Of a stretch of DNA of 64,000 nucleotides, positions 16,525-25,105 are shown piece by piece (positions within the stretch are counted from its first letter, which is position 1; each line of letters opens with the position of its first letter). The notes under the pieces are model-generated. The model saw only the letters and a list, made by a program, of their open reading frames with translations. It was not told where the DNA came from and made no database searches. The position numbers and the translations under genes are program-made. Where the stretch lies: the NCBI GenBank assembly GCA_002337455.1, contig DDGC01000002.1, positions 220,848-284,847 of the forward strand. Direction: 5' to 3'. The DNA is from Rhizobiales bacterium UBA1912 (GTDB taxonomy: Bacteria > Pseudomonadota > Alphaproteobacteria > Rhizobiales > Devosiaceae).

Positions 16525-17523
16525 CTACAGTTTCTTGACCGCGACGGGTGCGTCGGCGGGGCGTGTCGTATCGATGGCCAAAGGGTTCTTCAGCGGCAGG
16601 CCGAACGGGGCAGCTTCGATTTCGAAGATGTCGCCTTGTTGCGTGCGAATGTCATCGGCGAAGCTTAGCGTTGCCGTGCCGAACATGTGCACATGCACGT
16701 CGCCGGGCTTGCGGAAGATTTCGTATTTGAAGTGGTGATGTTCGAGATTGGCCAGGGTGTGGCTCATATTGTCCTCACCCGAAACGAAGGGCTTTTCCCA
16801 AAGGACTTCGCCATCGCGGACGACGCGGGACGTGCCTTCGATATGGGCCGGCAAGTCGCCGAGGAGGATTTCGGGGCCGATGGAGGCGGGGCGCAATTTG
16901 GAGTGCGCCAGATAGAGATAGTTCTGCCGCTCGGTGACGTGGTCGGAGAACTCGTTGGCCAGCGCGAAACCGATGCGGTGCGGCACACCTTCATAGGACA
17001 CGATATAGATGCCGGCGATTTCGGGCTCCTCGCCCGCGTCGAGCGCAAAGCCCGGCGAGGTGATGGGCTTGCCCGGAGCAACCAGCGCGTGGCCATTGCC
17101 CTTGTAGAACCATTCGGGCTGAACGCCCGTCTTGCCGCCAAGCGGCTTGCCACCTTCGACGCCGAGACGGAACATTTTCATGGAATCGGTTGCGTTATCG
17201 TCGGCCCCGGCCTTCTGGTGCATTGCATTGCGGGTAGAGGCCGAGCCCAGATGGGTCAGCCCGGTTCCGGTGAGGTGCAAGCGCGCGGGATCGTCGGGGG
17301 CGATGGGCGCCAGCACCCTGCCCTCGGCATAGGCCGCATCGAGATCCACGCTGTCGCCCAGGCCCTGTTCAGCAATCAACGCTGCCAGTGTCATGTCCCT
17401 TGCGATGGCGCGTTTGGCGAGCCCGAGAATGGAGTCGGCACCATTGACGATGCGGGCATCTGTGCCCTCGCGCGCCACGACGCGCTGGGAACTGCTGGTG
17501 TCTAGGATCTGGGAGAGCAGCAC
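16525..17523 (-). CDS. araD1: 2-keto-3-deoxy-L-arabonate dehydratase, AraD1/GguC family
   Basis: A 332-residue protein of the fumarylacetoacetate hydrolase superfamily, matching the GguC family of the Agrobacterium chvE-gguABC locus. These proteins are now called AraD1. Family segments include PEWFYKGNG near residue 140 and GDVHVHMFGTATLSFADD near 275. It starts at GTG 17523 with GGAG 11 bases upstream. It would turn 2-keto-3-deoxy-arabonate into 2,5-dioxopentanoate. The next enzyme, the semialdehyde dehydrogenase to 2-oxoglutarate, is not in the window. Confidence 0.84.
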   Translation of the reverse strand: MLLSQILDTSSSQRVVAREGTDARIVNGADSILGLAKRAIARDMTLAALIAEQGLGDSVDLDAAYAEGRVLAPIAPDDPARLHLTGTGLTHLGSASTRNAMHQKAGADDNATDSMKMFRLGVEGGKPLGGKTGVQPEWFYKGNGHALVAPGKPITSPGFALDAGEEPEIAGIYIVSYEGVPHRIGFALANEFSDHVTERQNYLYLAHSKLRPASIGPEILLGDLPAHIEGTSRVVRDGEVLWEKPFVSGEDNMSHTLANLEHHHFKYEIFRKPGDVHVHMFGTATLSFADDIRTQQGDIFEIEAAPFGLPLKNPLAIDTTRPADAPVAVKKL

Positions 17524-17552
17524 TTCAATATAACTCCGGCAAGGGGGATAGA

Positions 17553-17573
17553 CCGGCGCGCTGGGCGCGCCGG
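17553..17573 (-). terminator. Hairpin between gguB and araD1
   Basis: A perfect 8-bp stem, CCGGCGCG with CGCGCCGG around a five-base loop, lies directly after the gguB stop on the minus strand. No T-run follows, so it is more likely an RNA stabiliser or attenuator separating transporter from enzyme expression. Confidence 0.5.
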
Positions 17574-17578
17574 AAAGA

Positions 17579-18781
17579 TCAGGCGGCCTTGTTCTTGTTG
17601 TAAACGTCGAAGATCACGGCAGCGAGGAGGACCAAGCCCTTGATCATCTGCTGCCAGTCGATGCCGATGCCCATGATCGACATGCCGTTGTTCATCACCC
17701 CCATGATGAAGGCGCCGATCACAGCGCCGACGATGGTGCCCACGCCACCGGCCATCGAGGCGCCGCCGATGAACACGGCGGCGATCACGTCGAGCTCGAA
17801 GGTTTCGCCTGCCTTGGGCGTCGCCATGTTGAGCCGGGCGGCGAACACAAGACCCGCAAGCGCGGCCAGCATGCCCATATTGGCGAACACCATGAAGGTC
17901 AGGCGTTCGGAATTGATACCCGAGAGTTTCGCCGCCTTCTGGTTGCCGCCCACTGCGTAGATACGGCGCCCGATGGTGGTCTGCTTGGAAATGAAGCTAT
18001 AGCCCGCAATCAGCACCGCCATGATGATGAAGACGTTGGGCAGGCCGCGCGACGTGGCGAGAAGATAGACCAGATAGACCACGGCTCCGGCGGCCAGAAT
18101 GTTGCGGCCGGTGAAAAAGGCGAAGGGTTCATCGGGCGTACCGTGCTTTGCTTCCTTGGCGCGGGCGCGCACCGAAAGCAGGACGAGGATTGCAGCGGCG
18201 GCAACGCCGAGCAGCATCGAGAGCATGTGGATGCCTTCGACCGAAAACAGGTCGGGGATAAAGCCCGACGCGATCAGCCGGAACGAGTCCGGGAATGGAC
18301 CGATGGACTGGCCCTTCAAGAGCACCATCATCAGGCCCTTGAACACCAGCATGCCGGCGAGGGTCACAATGAAGCTGGGGATTTTCCAGTAAGCGATCCA
18401 ATAGCCCTGAACGGCCCCGATGGCCGCCCCGACCGCCAGGCAGATGATGGCTGCGGGCACGAAATGGATTTCGAACTGCACCATCAAGACGGCAGCGAGT
18501 GCGCCCACAAACCCCATGACCGAGCCGACCGAGAGATCGATATGACCGCACACGATGACCAGCAGCATGCCGACCGCCATGATGACGATGTAGGAGTTCT
18601 GGAGCACCAGATTGGTGACATTGGCTGGACGCAGCAGGATGCCGTCGGTCGATATCTGGAAGAACACGACGATGGCGATCAGCGCGAACAGGATGCCGTA
18701 TTCGCGCAGGTGGGTTTTGAGATAGCCCACAAACACCGACTGGCCGCCGGTTGCGGACGAGGATTGGGTGAGGTCAGTCAT
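17579..18781 (-). CDS. gguB: Sugar ABC transporter permease GguB
   Basis: A 400-residue permease of the ribose/xylose (BPD_transp_2, XylH/MmsB) family with about ten hydrophobic segments. The family segment GHIDLSVGSVMGFVGA is near residue 80 and GASMAGGVGTIVGAVIGAFI near 345. The start is ATG 18781. It lies between gguA and araD1 in the order known from Agrobacterium. It would import L-arabinose, D-galactose and related sugars bound by ChvE. Confidence 0.88.
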   Translation of the reverse strand: MTDLTQSSSATGGQSVFVGYLKTHLREYGILFALIAIVVFFQISTDGILLRPANVTNLVLQNSYIVIMAVGMLLVIVCGHIDLSVGSVMGFVGALAAVLMVQFEIHFVPAAIICLAVGAAIGAVQGYWIAYWKIPSFIVTLAGMLVFKGLMMVLLKGQSIGPFPDSFRLIASGFIPDLFSVEGIHMLSMLLGVAAAAILVLLSVRARAKEAKHGTPDEPFAFFTGRNILAAGAVVYLVYLLATSRGLPNVFIIMAVLIAGYSFISKQTTIGRRIYAVGGNQKAAKLSGINSERLTFMVFANMGMLAALAGLVFAARLNMATPKAGETFELDVIAAVFIGGASMAGGVGTIVGAVIGAFIMGVMNNGMSIMGIGIDWQQMIKGLVLLAAVIFDVYNKNKAA

Positions 18782-18814
18782 TGTGGCGTTCCGTTGATGA
18801 GCGATTGAGGACGA

Positions 18815-20347
18815 TCATGCGGCTTTTCCTGTCTTCAAGATCATCGACATGATCTTTTCCTGGCTGGCTTCGGCGATGGGCAATTCGCCCACAAAGCGGC
18901 CCGCGTTCATGACGTAGATGCGGTCGCAGGTGCCGAGCAGTTCGGGCATTTCGGAGGAGATCAGGACGATCGCCTTACCCTGGGCCGCCAGATCGTTGAT
19001 GATGGAATAGATTTCGTATTTGGCGCCCACGTCGATGCCGCGGGTGGGCTCGTCGAGGATCAGCACGTCCGGCCCGGCATAGAGCCATTTGGACAACACC
19101 ACCTTTTGCTGGTTGCCGCCCGAGAGGTTGACCGTCTTCTGGCCAATGCCGGAACTCTTGATGGCCATGAGCTTGCGATAGCGTTCGGCGACCTCGCGTT
19201 CCTTGTGATTGTCCACGACGATACCGTTGGCGATGCCGTTTAGATTGGCGAGGGGGACATTGTCGCGGATCGGCTGGTCGAGAACGAGGCCGTAGGTTTT
19301 TCTGTCCTCAGTGGCGTAGCAGATGCCATTGGCGATGGACTTGTGCACCGAGGATGTATCGACGGGTTGGCCGCGCAACAGCACCTCCCCGGAGATCCTG
19401 TCTCCATAGGATTTGCCGAACAGGCTCATGGCCAGTTCGGTCCGCCCGGCGCCCATCAACCCGGCAATGCCCACGACCTCTCCGGCGCGGACGGAAAAGC
19501 TGACGTCGTCCACGACCTTGCGCTCGGAATGGATGGGGTGATGGGCCGTCCAGTTTCTAACCTCGAACAGCACCTCGCCTATTTTTGGATCGCGGGCCGG
19601 GAAGCGGTCGGTGAGCGATCGGCCCACCATGTCGCGCACGATATCGGCCTCGGAAATCTCTGATGTGTGGCAATCGAGGGTCGAGACCGTGTGCCCGTCG
19701 CGCAGGACCGTGATGCGGTCGGCGACCTGGGAAATCTCGTTGAGCTTATGGGAAATCAGGATCGAGGAAATGCCCCTCTCCTTGAGTTCGACCAGCAGTT
19801 TTAAAAGCGCCTGGCTATCTGTCTCGTTGAGCGAAGATGTCGGCTCATCGAGGATGAGGAGTTTGACCTCCTTTGAGAGCGCCTTGGCGATTTCGACAAG
19901 CTGCTGTTTGCCGAGCCCGAGATGGGTGATCTTGGTGCGCGGGGACTCTTTTAGCGACACGCGCTGCAAAAGATCTTCAGTGCGGCGGTAGGTTTCCGAC
20001 CAGTCGATGACCCCGCCATTGGCGCGCTCATTGCCGAGGAAGATATTTTCGGCAATCGAAAGCAGCGGGACGAGCGCCAGCTCCTGATGGATGATGACAA
20101 TGCCGCAGCGTTCGCTTTCGGCGATGGAATGGAAATGGCGTTCCTCGCCCTCGAAAAAAATCTGGCCCTCATAATCGCCCGAAGGATAGACGCCAGAAAG
20201 CACTTTCATGAGGGTGGATTTACCCGCCCCGTTTTCGCCGACCAGCGCGTGGATTTCGCCCTGTTCGACCACGAGGTTGACGTTTTCGAGCGCATTGACG
20301 CCCGGAAAGCTCTTGGTGATGCCGCGCATTTCGAGAATGGACGTCAT
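18815..20347 (-). CDS. gguA: Sugar ABC transporter ATP-binding protein GguA
   Basis: A 510-residue duplicated ATPase of the RbsA/XylG/MglA type. The first domain has Walker A GENGAGKST near residue 40 and Walker B LLILDEPTSSLNE near 163. The second domain has a degenerate loop GLMGAGRTEL near 290, signature LSGGNQQKV near 408 and DVLILDEPTRGIDVG near 430. ATG 20347 was chosen over a longer frame because homologues begin MTS-ILEMRGI and the extension lies in the hairpin region. It is the second gene of the chvE operon. Confidence 0.9.
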   Translation of the reverse strand: MTSILEMRGITKSFPGVNALENVNLVVEQGEIHALVGENGAGKSTLMKVLSGVYPSGDYEGQIFFEGEERHFHSIAESERCGIVIIHQELALVPLLSIAENIFLGNERANGGVIDWSETYRRTEDLLQRVSLKESPRTKITHLGLGKQQLVEIAKALSKEVKLLILDEPTSSLNETDSQALLKLLVELKERGISSILISHKLNEISQVADRITVLRDGHTVSTLDCHTSEISEADIVRDMVGRSLTDRFPARDPKIGEVLFEVRNWTAHHPIHSERKVVDDVSFSVRAGEVVGIAGLMGAGRTELAMSLFGKSYGDRISGEVLLRGQPVDTSSVHKSIANGICYATEDRKTYGLVLDQPIRDNVPLANLNGIANGIVVDNHKEREVAERYRKLMAIKSSGIGQKTVNLSGGNQQKVVLSKWLYAGPDVLILDEPTRGIDVGAKYEIYSIINDLAAQGKAIVLISSEMPELLGTCDRIYVMNAGRFVGELPIAEASQEKIMSMILKTGKAA

Positions 20348-20375
20348 GGCGTTCCCGCTCTCTGTTATCGAGTAT

Positions 20376-20407
20376 GTGCGGCGGGGCGTAACGATGCCCC
20401 ACCGCAC
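20376..20407 (-). terminator. Hairpin between chvE and gguA
   Basis: Arms GTGCGG-C-GGGGC and GCCCC-A-CCGCAC form a 12-bp stem with one mismatch and an eight-base loop. No strong T-run follows on the minus strand. Its position after the binding-protein gene is typical of elements that keep binding-protein mRNA more abundant than the ATPase and permease message. Confidence 0.6.
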
Positions 20408-20423
20408 GGCCTCTGGAGGAGGA

Positions 20424-21484
20424 TCAGTTAATCTGGTCTTCGGTATAATAACCCGAACCCACAAGAACCTCTTCGAGATTATCCGCAGTCACCAGCACCG
20501 GCTCGAGCAGGAGGGGACCACCTTGACGCCGTTGTCATAGGTTTCGGTGTCGTTGATCTCGGGCTCCGCATCGTTGATCAGAGCTTCGACCATGCCGACA
20601 GTGACGCGGGCGAGTTCACGCGTGTCCTTGAAGATCGTCGAATACTGATCGCCCGCCATGATGGCCTTGACCGAGGGGATTTCGGCGTCCTGGCCGGAAA
20701 TGATCGGCATTGGCATGTCGCCCGAACCGTAACCCACGCCGCGCAGCGAGGAGATGATGCCGATGGACAGCCCATCATAGGGCGAGAGCACTGCATCGAC
20801 GGTGTCGTCGGTATAATGGGCAGACAGAAGGTTATCCATGCGGGCCTGGGCGACCGAGCCGTCCCAGCGCAGGGTGCCGACAGTGTCCATGCCGGTCTGA
20901 CCCGACTTGACGACCAGCGTGCCATCATCGATCAGCGGCTGGAGGACGCTCATGGCGCCGTCATAAAAGAAATAGGCGTTGTTGTCGTCGGGCGAGCCGC
21001 CGAACAGCTCGATATTATAGGGTGCTTCGGCGCCCGAAGCTTCGAGCCCATCGACGAGCGACTGGGCCTGCTGCACGCCGACCTGGAAGTTGTCGAATGT
21101 CGCGTAATAATCGACGTTTTCCGAACCACGGATCAGCCGGTCATAGGCAATCACGTGGATGCCGGCGGCGGCCGCGTTTTCGAGCGCCGTGCTCAGCGTA
21201 GTGCCATCAATTGATGCGATGACCAGCACATCGACGCCGCGCACGATCATGTTTTCGATCTGGGCGAGCTGGTTGGGAATGTCGTCTTCGGCGTATTGCA
21301 GATCGGTCTGATAGCCGGCCGCCTCGAACAGTTCCACCATGGAATTGCCATCCGAGATCCAGCGGGCCGAAGATTGGGTCGGCATGGAAATGCCCACCGA
21401 ACCGGCATCCTGCGCGAAAGCGGGCATAGCCGAAAGCGCAGAGGTCATCACCAGGGCGCCTAGCCCTGCCAAAATCGATTTCAT
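20424..21484 (-). pseudogene. chvE: Sugar-binding periplasmic protein ChvE, frameshifted near its 3' end
   Basis: A family 4/ribose-type sugar-binding protein with signal peptide MKSILAGLGALVMTSALSA and mature start DAGSVGISMP. It is first in the operon with gguAB. As written, the frame runs from ATG 21484 to a stop at 20489 (331 residues), ending in an atypical SCSSRCW. After base 20510 or so, another frame continues the expected protein (LLEPVLVTADNLEEVLVGSG) to a TGA at 20424. A 4-base loss (or a change of equivalent phase) explains this. About 28 C-terminal residues are displaced. It could be a real mutation or a sequencing error; the rest of the protein is intact. Confidence 0.8.
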
Positions 21485-21569
21485 GGAGTTTCTCCCTGTC
21501 AGTTTCGCCCCGGCGCCTCCCGCCGCAGCGTCCTCCTATGCCGCGCCTCACGCAGCAAACGCACATTTG

Positions 21570-21585
21570 CATATAGTATGATTAT
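21570..21585 (-). promoter_or_regulatory. Putative GntR operator upstream of chvE
   Basis: The minus-strand sequence ATAATCATACTATATG matches 12 of 16 bases of a site upstream of dgoK at 22601. It lies about 85 bases before the chvE start, in the gap next to the GntR gene. Confidence 0.5.
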
Positions 21586-21736
21586 TTGTAAAGCGGGTGC
21601 GTGATGCCTTGTGCGCTTTTCGACAGCGACCCCGTTTGCGTGGTGCCCGAGGAGCACCCGGCGCGGGCTGATCGTCGCCGCGCCTGAAGCGAGTCCAGTG
21701 TGCGTCAAACGCAAGAAATACCGGGAAACCTGGGGT

Positions 21737-22531
21737 TCAGCGCCTGGCGCTGCCCAGCGTGGTCGTAGCCCGATCGACGCCGGATTGAATGGCCTGGCGC
21801 ATGGCAACGCGGGCCATTTCGGGATCTTTTGCCGCTATGGCCTCTGCGATGTTGCGGTGGAGGCGCACCGCCTTGTCAAAAGCCGCTCCACCTTCCATTG
21901 GCGAGGAAATGGTGAACGACGCCATCAGCGCGATCTCGACCACGCTGGAGAGCGATACCATGAAGGGGTTGCCGGACGCCTCGGCCACGACCCGATGGAA
22001 ACCGACGTCGTTGCGGGCGAAATCCTCGGCGCTCTGGCCCTTTGTCGCCATGCCCCTGAGCCAGCCCATCAATTCGTCTGCCTGCTCGTCCGAACGCCGC
22101 TCGGCGGCAAGCGCCGCGGCATCAGGCTCGACGGCCATGCGGATTTCGGCGAGCGAGGCAATGAATTCAAAGGAGATGCCGGAATCCAGATGCCAGAGCA
22201 GCACGTCGGAATCGAACATGTTCCAGCGGGCCCGCGGGAGGACGCGGGTGCCGACGCGAGCCCGCGCTTCAACGAGCCCCTTGGCCGAAAGCGTCTTGAG
22301 CGCTTCGCGCAAAACGGTGCGCGACACGCCGAACTGGTCGATCAGATCGCTGTCGCCGGGCAGGATCTGGCCCTCCTTATAGGTTCCGCCAACGATGGCG
22401 GTTCCGAGCGTATACATGACATGGGCGTGGAAATTGTGCGGCTTGCGCCGCGCGGGAGATGCCAACCCGGCAGCCGCCCCTGCTCCTTCCCGATCGCTTA
22501 AAGTGCCCGCCATGCGCCTGCCCAAATCCAT
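21737..22531 (-). CDS. GntR/FadR-type (FCD) transcriptional regulator of sugar catabolism
   Basis: A 264-residue regulator with an N-terminal winged helix (ILPGDSDLIDQFGVSRTVLREALKTL) followed by an FCD ligand domain. In the latter, DVGFHRVVAEASGNPFM carries the usual metal-site residues. ATG 22531 is a tentative start and ATG 22513 is equally possible; an upstream extension to 22594 is less likely. It sits between the chvE operon and the divergent dgoK operon, so it probably controls both. The ligand may be a sugar acid or keto-deoxy intermediate, which is inference. Confidence 0.83.
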   Translation of the reverse strand: MDLGRRMAGTLSDREGAGAAAGLASPARRKPHNFHAHVMYTLGTAIVGGTYKEGQILPGDSDLIDQFGVSRTVLREALKTLSAKGLVEARARVGTRVLPRARWNMFDSDVLLWHLDSGISFEFIASLAEIRMAVEPDAAALAAERRSDEQADELMGWLRGMATKGQSAEDFARNDVGFHRVVAEASGNPFMVSLSSVVEIALMASFTISSPMEGGAAFDKAVRLHRNIAEAIAAKDPEMARVAMRQAIQSGVDRATTTLGSARR

Positions 22532-22600
22532 CTGTCGCGCGCCGGCCAGTCGCGGCGCATGCCAAACATGACAAAGGCGGCGATGGATTGTCAAAATAAA

Positions 22601-22616
22601 AATATAATAAGATAAT
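22601..22616 (+). promoter_or_regulatory. Putative GntR operator upstream of dgoK
   Basis: AATATAATAAGATAAT matches the site at 21570 at 12 of 16 positions in the same orientation relative to the plus strand. It lies in an AT-rich patch between the GntR gene and dgoK, 70 bases before the dgoK start. Confidence 0.5.
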
Positions 22617-22685
22617 TGACGACTTGCGAGGAGTCGAATGGGCGGCTTGCATCATGTGCCGTCAATTTCAGGAAAGAATCAATCC

Positions 22686-23597
22686 ATGACGCAATTGGCA
22701 ACAAGCGCCGACTGGATCGCCGTCGATTGGGGCACCTCGAACATGCGCGCCTGGGCGATGGGCGCTGACAACACGGTGCTGGTGCATGGCGAAAGCCCGA
22801 AGGGGATGGGCCAGCTCTCCCCGCCAGAGTTTGAGCCGGCGCTGCTCGAAGTCGTTGAAACCTGGCTTGATCCAGAAAAGGTTACGCCGGTGATCGCCTG
22901 CGGAATGGTGGGTGCGCGGCAGGGCTGGGTCGAAGCTGACTACGCAACCACCCCCACCGCGCCCATTGCCGCGAGACCGACGCGCGCGCCGGTGACAGAC
23001 CGGCGTATCGACGTTTTCATCCTGCCCGGCGTCAGCCAATCGAGCCCGCCCGATGTGATGCGCGGTGAAGAAACCCAGATCGCCGGATATATCGCGGCGC
23101 ATCACGGCAGTTCCATCATCTGCCTCCCGGGCACGCACAGCAAATGGGTCGAGATCGCCGATGGGCGCATTGCGCGGTTCCGCACGGCGATGACCGGGGA
23201 AGTGTTTGCCCTGCTTGCTGAAAAATCGGTGCTGCGCCATAGCGTAAGTACCGGCGGATGGAGCGATGATGGCTTTGCCGCGGGCGTTACGGTGGGGCTG
23301 GGTGAGCCCGATATTCTGACCCAACTGTTTTCCATTCGGGCTGCGAGCCTGCTCGAGGGCGCTTCGGCGCAAATGTCCAGATCGCGCCTTTCGGGGTTGC
23401 TGATCGGTGCGGAACTTGCGGGAACCCGCGATTATTGGCGCGGCACCACAGTTGCGCTGATTGGCGCATCGGCATTGAGCACGCTATACCAGACGGCGCT
23501 GGAGCTGGCTGGTGCTTCAGCCCGCCAGTTCGATGCTCAGGATATGACGCTGGCCGGGCTGTGCGCTGCCCGTTCGGCCATGGAGGACACGCAATGA
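22686..23597 (+). CDS. dgoK: 2-dehydro-3-deoxygalactonokinase DgoK
   Basis: A 303-residue sugar-acid kinase of the DgoK family. The N-terminal phosphate-binding segment IAVDWGTSNMRAWAMG starts at residue 10, and GEETQIAGYIA and LPGTHSKWVEI are family landmarks. ATG 22686 follows AGGAAAG at good spacing. It phosphorylates 2-keto-3-deoxy-D-galactonate at O-6 in the De Ley-Doudoroff pathway. The stop overlaps the dgoA start by four bases. Confidence 0.9.
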   Translation: MTQLATSADWIAVDWGTSNMRAWAMGADNTVLVHGESPKGMGQLSPPEFEPALLEVVETWLDPEKVTPVIACGMVGARQGWVEADYATTPTAPIAARPTRAPVTDRRIDVFILPGVSQSSPPDVMRGEETQIAGYIAAHHGSSIICLPGTHSKWVEIADGRIARFRTAMTGEVFALLAEKSVLRHSVSTGGWSDDGFAAGVTVGLGEPDILTQLFSIRAASLLEGASAQMSRSRLSGLLIGAELAGTRDYWRGTTVALIGASALSTLYQTALELAGASARQFDAQDMTLAGLCAARSAMEDTQ

Positions 23598-24199
23598 GCC
23601 GCAATCTGATCGCCATACTGCGTGGCCTCAAACCCGCTGAGGCGCTGGAGATAACCGAAGCGCTGATCGAGGCAGGCATCACCGCCATCGAAGTGCCGCT
23701 CAATTCGCCACAACCGCTCGACAGTATCGCCGCAATGGCACGCGCGTTCGGTGGCGACGCGCTGATCGGCGCGGGGACCGTATTGAGCGAAAAGGACGTT
23801 GCCGACGTCGCGCAGGCGGGCGGAAAGCTGATCGTTTCGCCCAATTGCGATGCGGAGGTGATCGGCGCCACCAAGGCGGCGGGCCTTAAATCATTTCCCG
23901 GTGTTTTCACCGCCACCGAGTGTTTCGCCGCCCTCAAGGCGGGCGCGGACGGGCTCAAGATTTTTCCCGCTTCGATCATGGGACCGGCTGGTGTGGCAGC
24001 GCTCAAGGCCGTGCTTCCGCCCGCGGTCCCGGTCTATGCCGTGGGCGGCGCCGGGCCGAACAATTTCGGTCAGTGGCGGGCCGCCGGCGCCAACGGGTTC
24101 GGCATCGGCACGGCGCTCTACACGCCGGGCCTGACGGCCAAAGAGGTGGGCGAGAAGGCCCGCAAACTTGTATCGGCCTATGACGAGGTTATGGCATGA
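23594..24199 (+). CDS. dgoA: 2-dehydro-3-deoxy-6-phosphogalactonate aldolase DgoA
   Basis: A 201-residue class I aldolase of the KDPG/KDPGal family. It begins MSRNLIAILRGLKPAEA, with the conserved Arg in LRG. The Schiff-base lysine lies in DGLKIFPASIMGP near residue 126. It splits KDPGal to pyruvate and glyceraldehyde-3-phosphate. The start at ATG 23594 overlaps the dgoK stop, and its own stop overlaps the lactonase start, giving a tightly coupled three-gene operon. Unlike E. coli it is not fused to a galactonate dehydratase. Confidence 0.9.
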   Translation: MSRNLIAILRGLKPAEALEITEALIEAGITAIEVPLNSPQPLDSIAAMARAFGGDALIGAGTVLSEKDVADVAQAGGKLIVSPNCDAEVIGATKAAGLKSFPGVFTATECFAALKAGADGLKIFPASIMGPAGVAALKAVLPPAVPVYAVGGAGPNNFGQWRAAGANGFGIGTALYTPGLTAKEVGEKARKLVSAYDEVMA

Positions 24200-25056
24200 A
24201 CGCACGCGTTTTCGATGATCGTCCCTGCTTTCTGGGTGAAGGCCCGCTCTGGCACCCCGAGCGCGAACAGCTTTTCTGGTTCGACATCATCGGGCGCACG
24301 CTTTTGACCCGCAAGGGCGGCGACACGGGCGCGTGGACCTTTGACGACATGGTATCGGCGGCCGGCTGGATCGACCGCGATCACCTGCTGGTGGCTGGTG
24401 AAACGGCGCTGCTCAAGCTCAATGTCGAAACGCGGGAACGCGAAATTGTCGCCGGGCTCGACATTGGCGAGGGGCTCCGGACAAACGACGGGCGCGCCGA
24501 TCCGTGGGGCGGGTTCTGGATTTCATCGATGGGCAAGAAGGCCGAGACCGATGCGGGGGCGATCTATCGCTTTTATCGCGGCGCGGTCACAAAGCTCTTT
24601 TCATCCATCACCATACCCAACGCGATCTGCTTTTCGCCCGACCGGGCATTTGGCCATTTCGCCGATACAGATCGGGGATTGGTCAAGCGTGTCAGGCTCG
24701 ATGCGGAAACCGGGATTCCGGTTGGGGAGCCCGAAATTTATCTCGATCTGGCGGCCGAGGGCCTGAGCCCCGACGGGGCGGTGATCGATGCCAAGGGCAA
24801 TATGTGGCTTGCCGAATGGGGCGCCGGCCGGGTTGCGGTCCATGATCCATCGGGCGCGTTCATCGAGGCGATTTCCATCGGGGCGCCGCACACGTCCTGC
24901 CCGGCCTTCGGAGGGGCCGATTTTTCCACGCTCTACTGCACCACTGCCCGCGAAGGGCTGGATGCGGAAGCGCTGGCGGAACATCCGGAATCGGGGAACG
25001 TGTTTTTTGCCGAGAACGTCGGGCGGGGGCAACCCGAACCTGCTGTGATTATCTGA
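24196..25056 (+). CDS. SMP-30/gluconolactonase family sugar lactonase
   Basis: A 286-residue beta-propeller lactonase of the SMP-30/LRE family. Metal-site regions are GEGPLWHPEREQLFWFDI near residue 14 (Glu), RTNDGRADPWGGFWIS near 95 (Asn), and LSPDGAVIDAKGNMWLAEWG near 190 (Asp). It would open arabino- or galactono-lactone made by the dehydrogenase at 13849. Start ATG 24196 overlaps the dgoA stop by four bases. Substrate preference cannot be told from sequence. Confidence 0.85.
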   Translation: MNARVFDDRPCFLGEGPLWHPEREQLFWFDIIGRTLLTRKGGDTGAWTFDDMVSAAGWIDRDHLLVAGETALLKLNVETREREIVAGLDIGEGLRTNDGRADPWGGFWISSMGKKAETDAGAIYRFYRGAVTKLFSSITIPNAICFSPDRAFGHFADTDRGLVKRVRLDAETGIPVGEPEIYLDLAAEGLSPDGAVIDAKGNMWLAEWGAGRVAVHDPSGAFIEAISIGAPHTSCPAFGGADFSTLYCTTAREGLDAEALAEHPESGNVFFAENVGRGQPEPAVII

Positions 25057-25059
25057 AAC

Positions 25060-25088
25060 AAAAAAGGGGCGCCGAAGCGCCCCTTTCA
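25060..25088. terminator. Bidirectional rho-independent terminator
   Basis: Stem GGGGCGC-CGAA-GCGCCCC is preceded by an A-run and followed by TTTC. It sits between the convergent lactonase and TRAP binding-protein genes, so it can end transcripts from both sides. Confidence 0.88.
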
Positions 25089-25105
25089 AATTGCAAGGCA
25101 GATCG

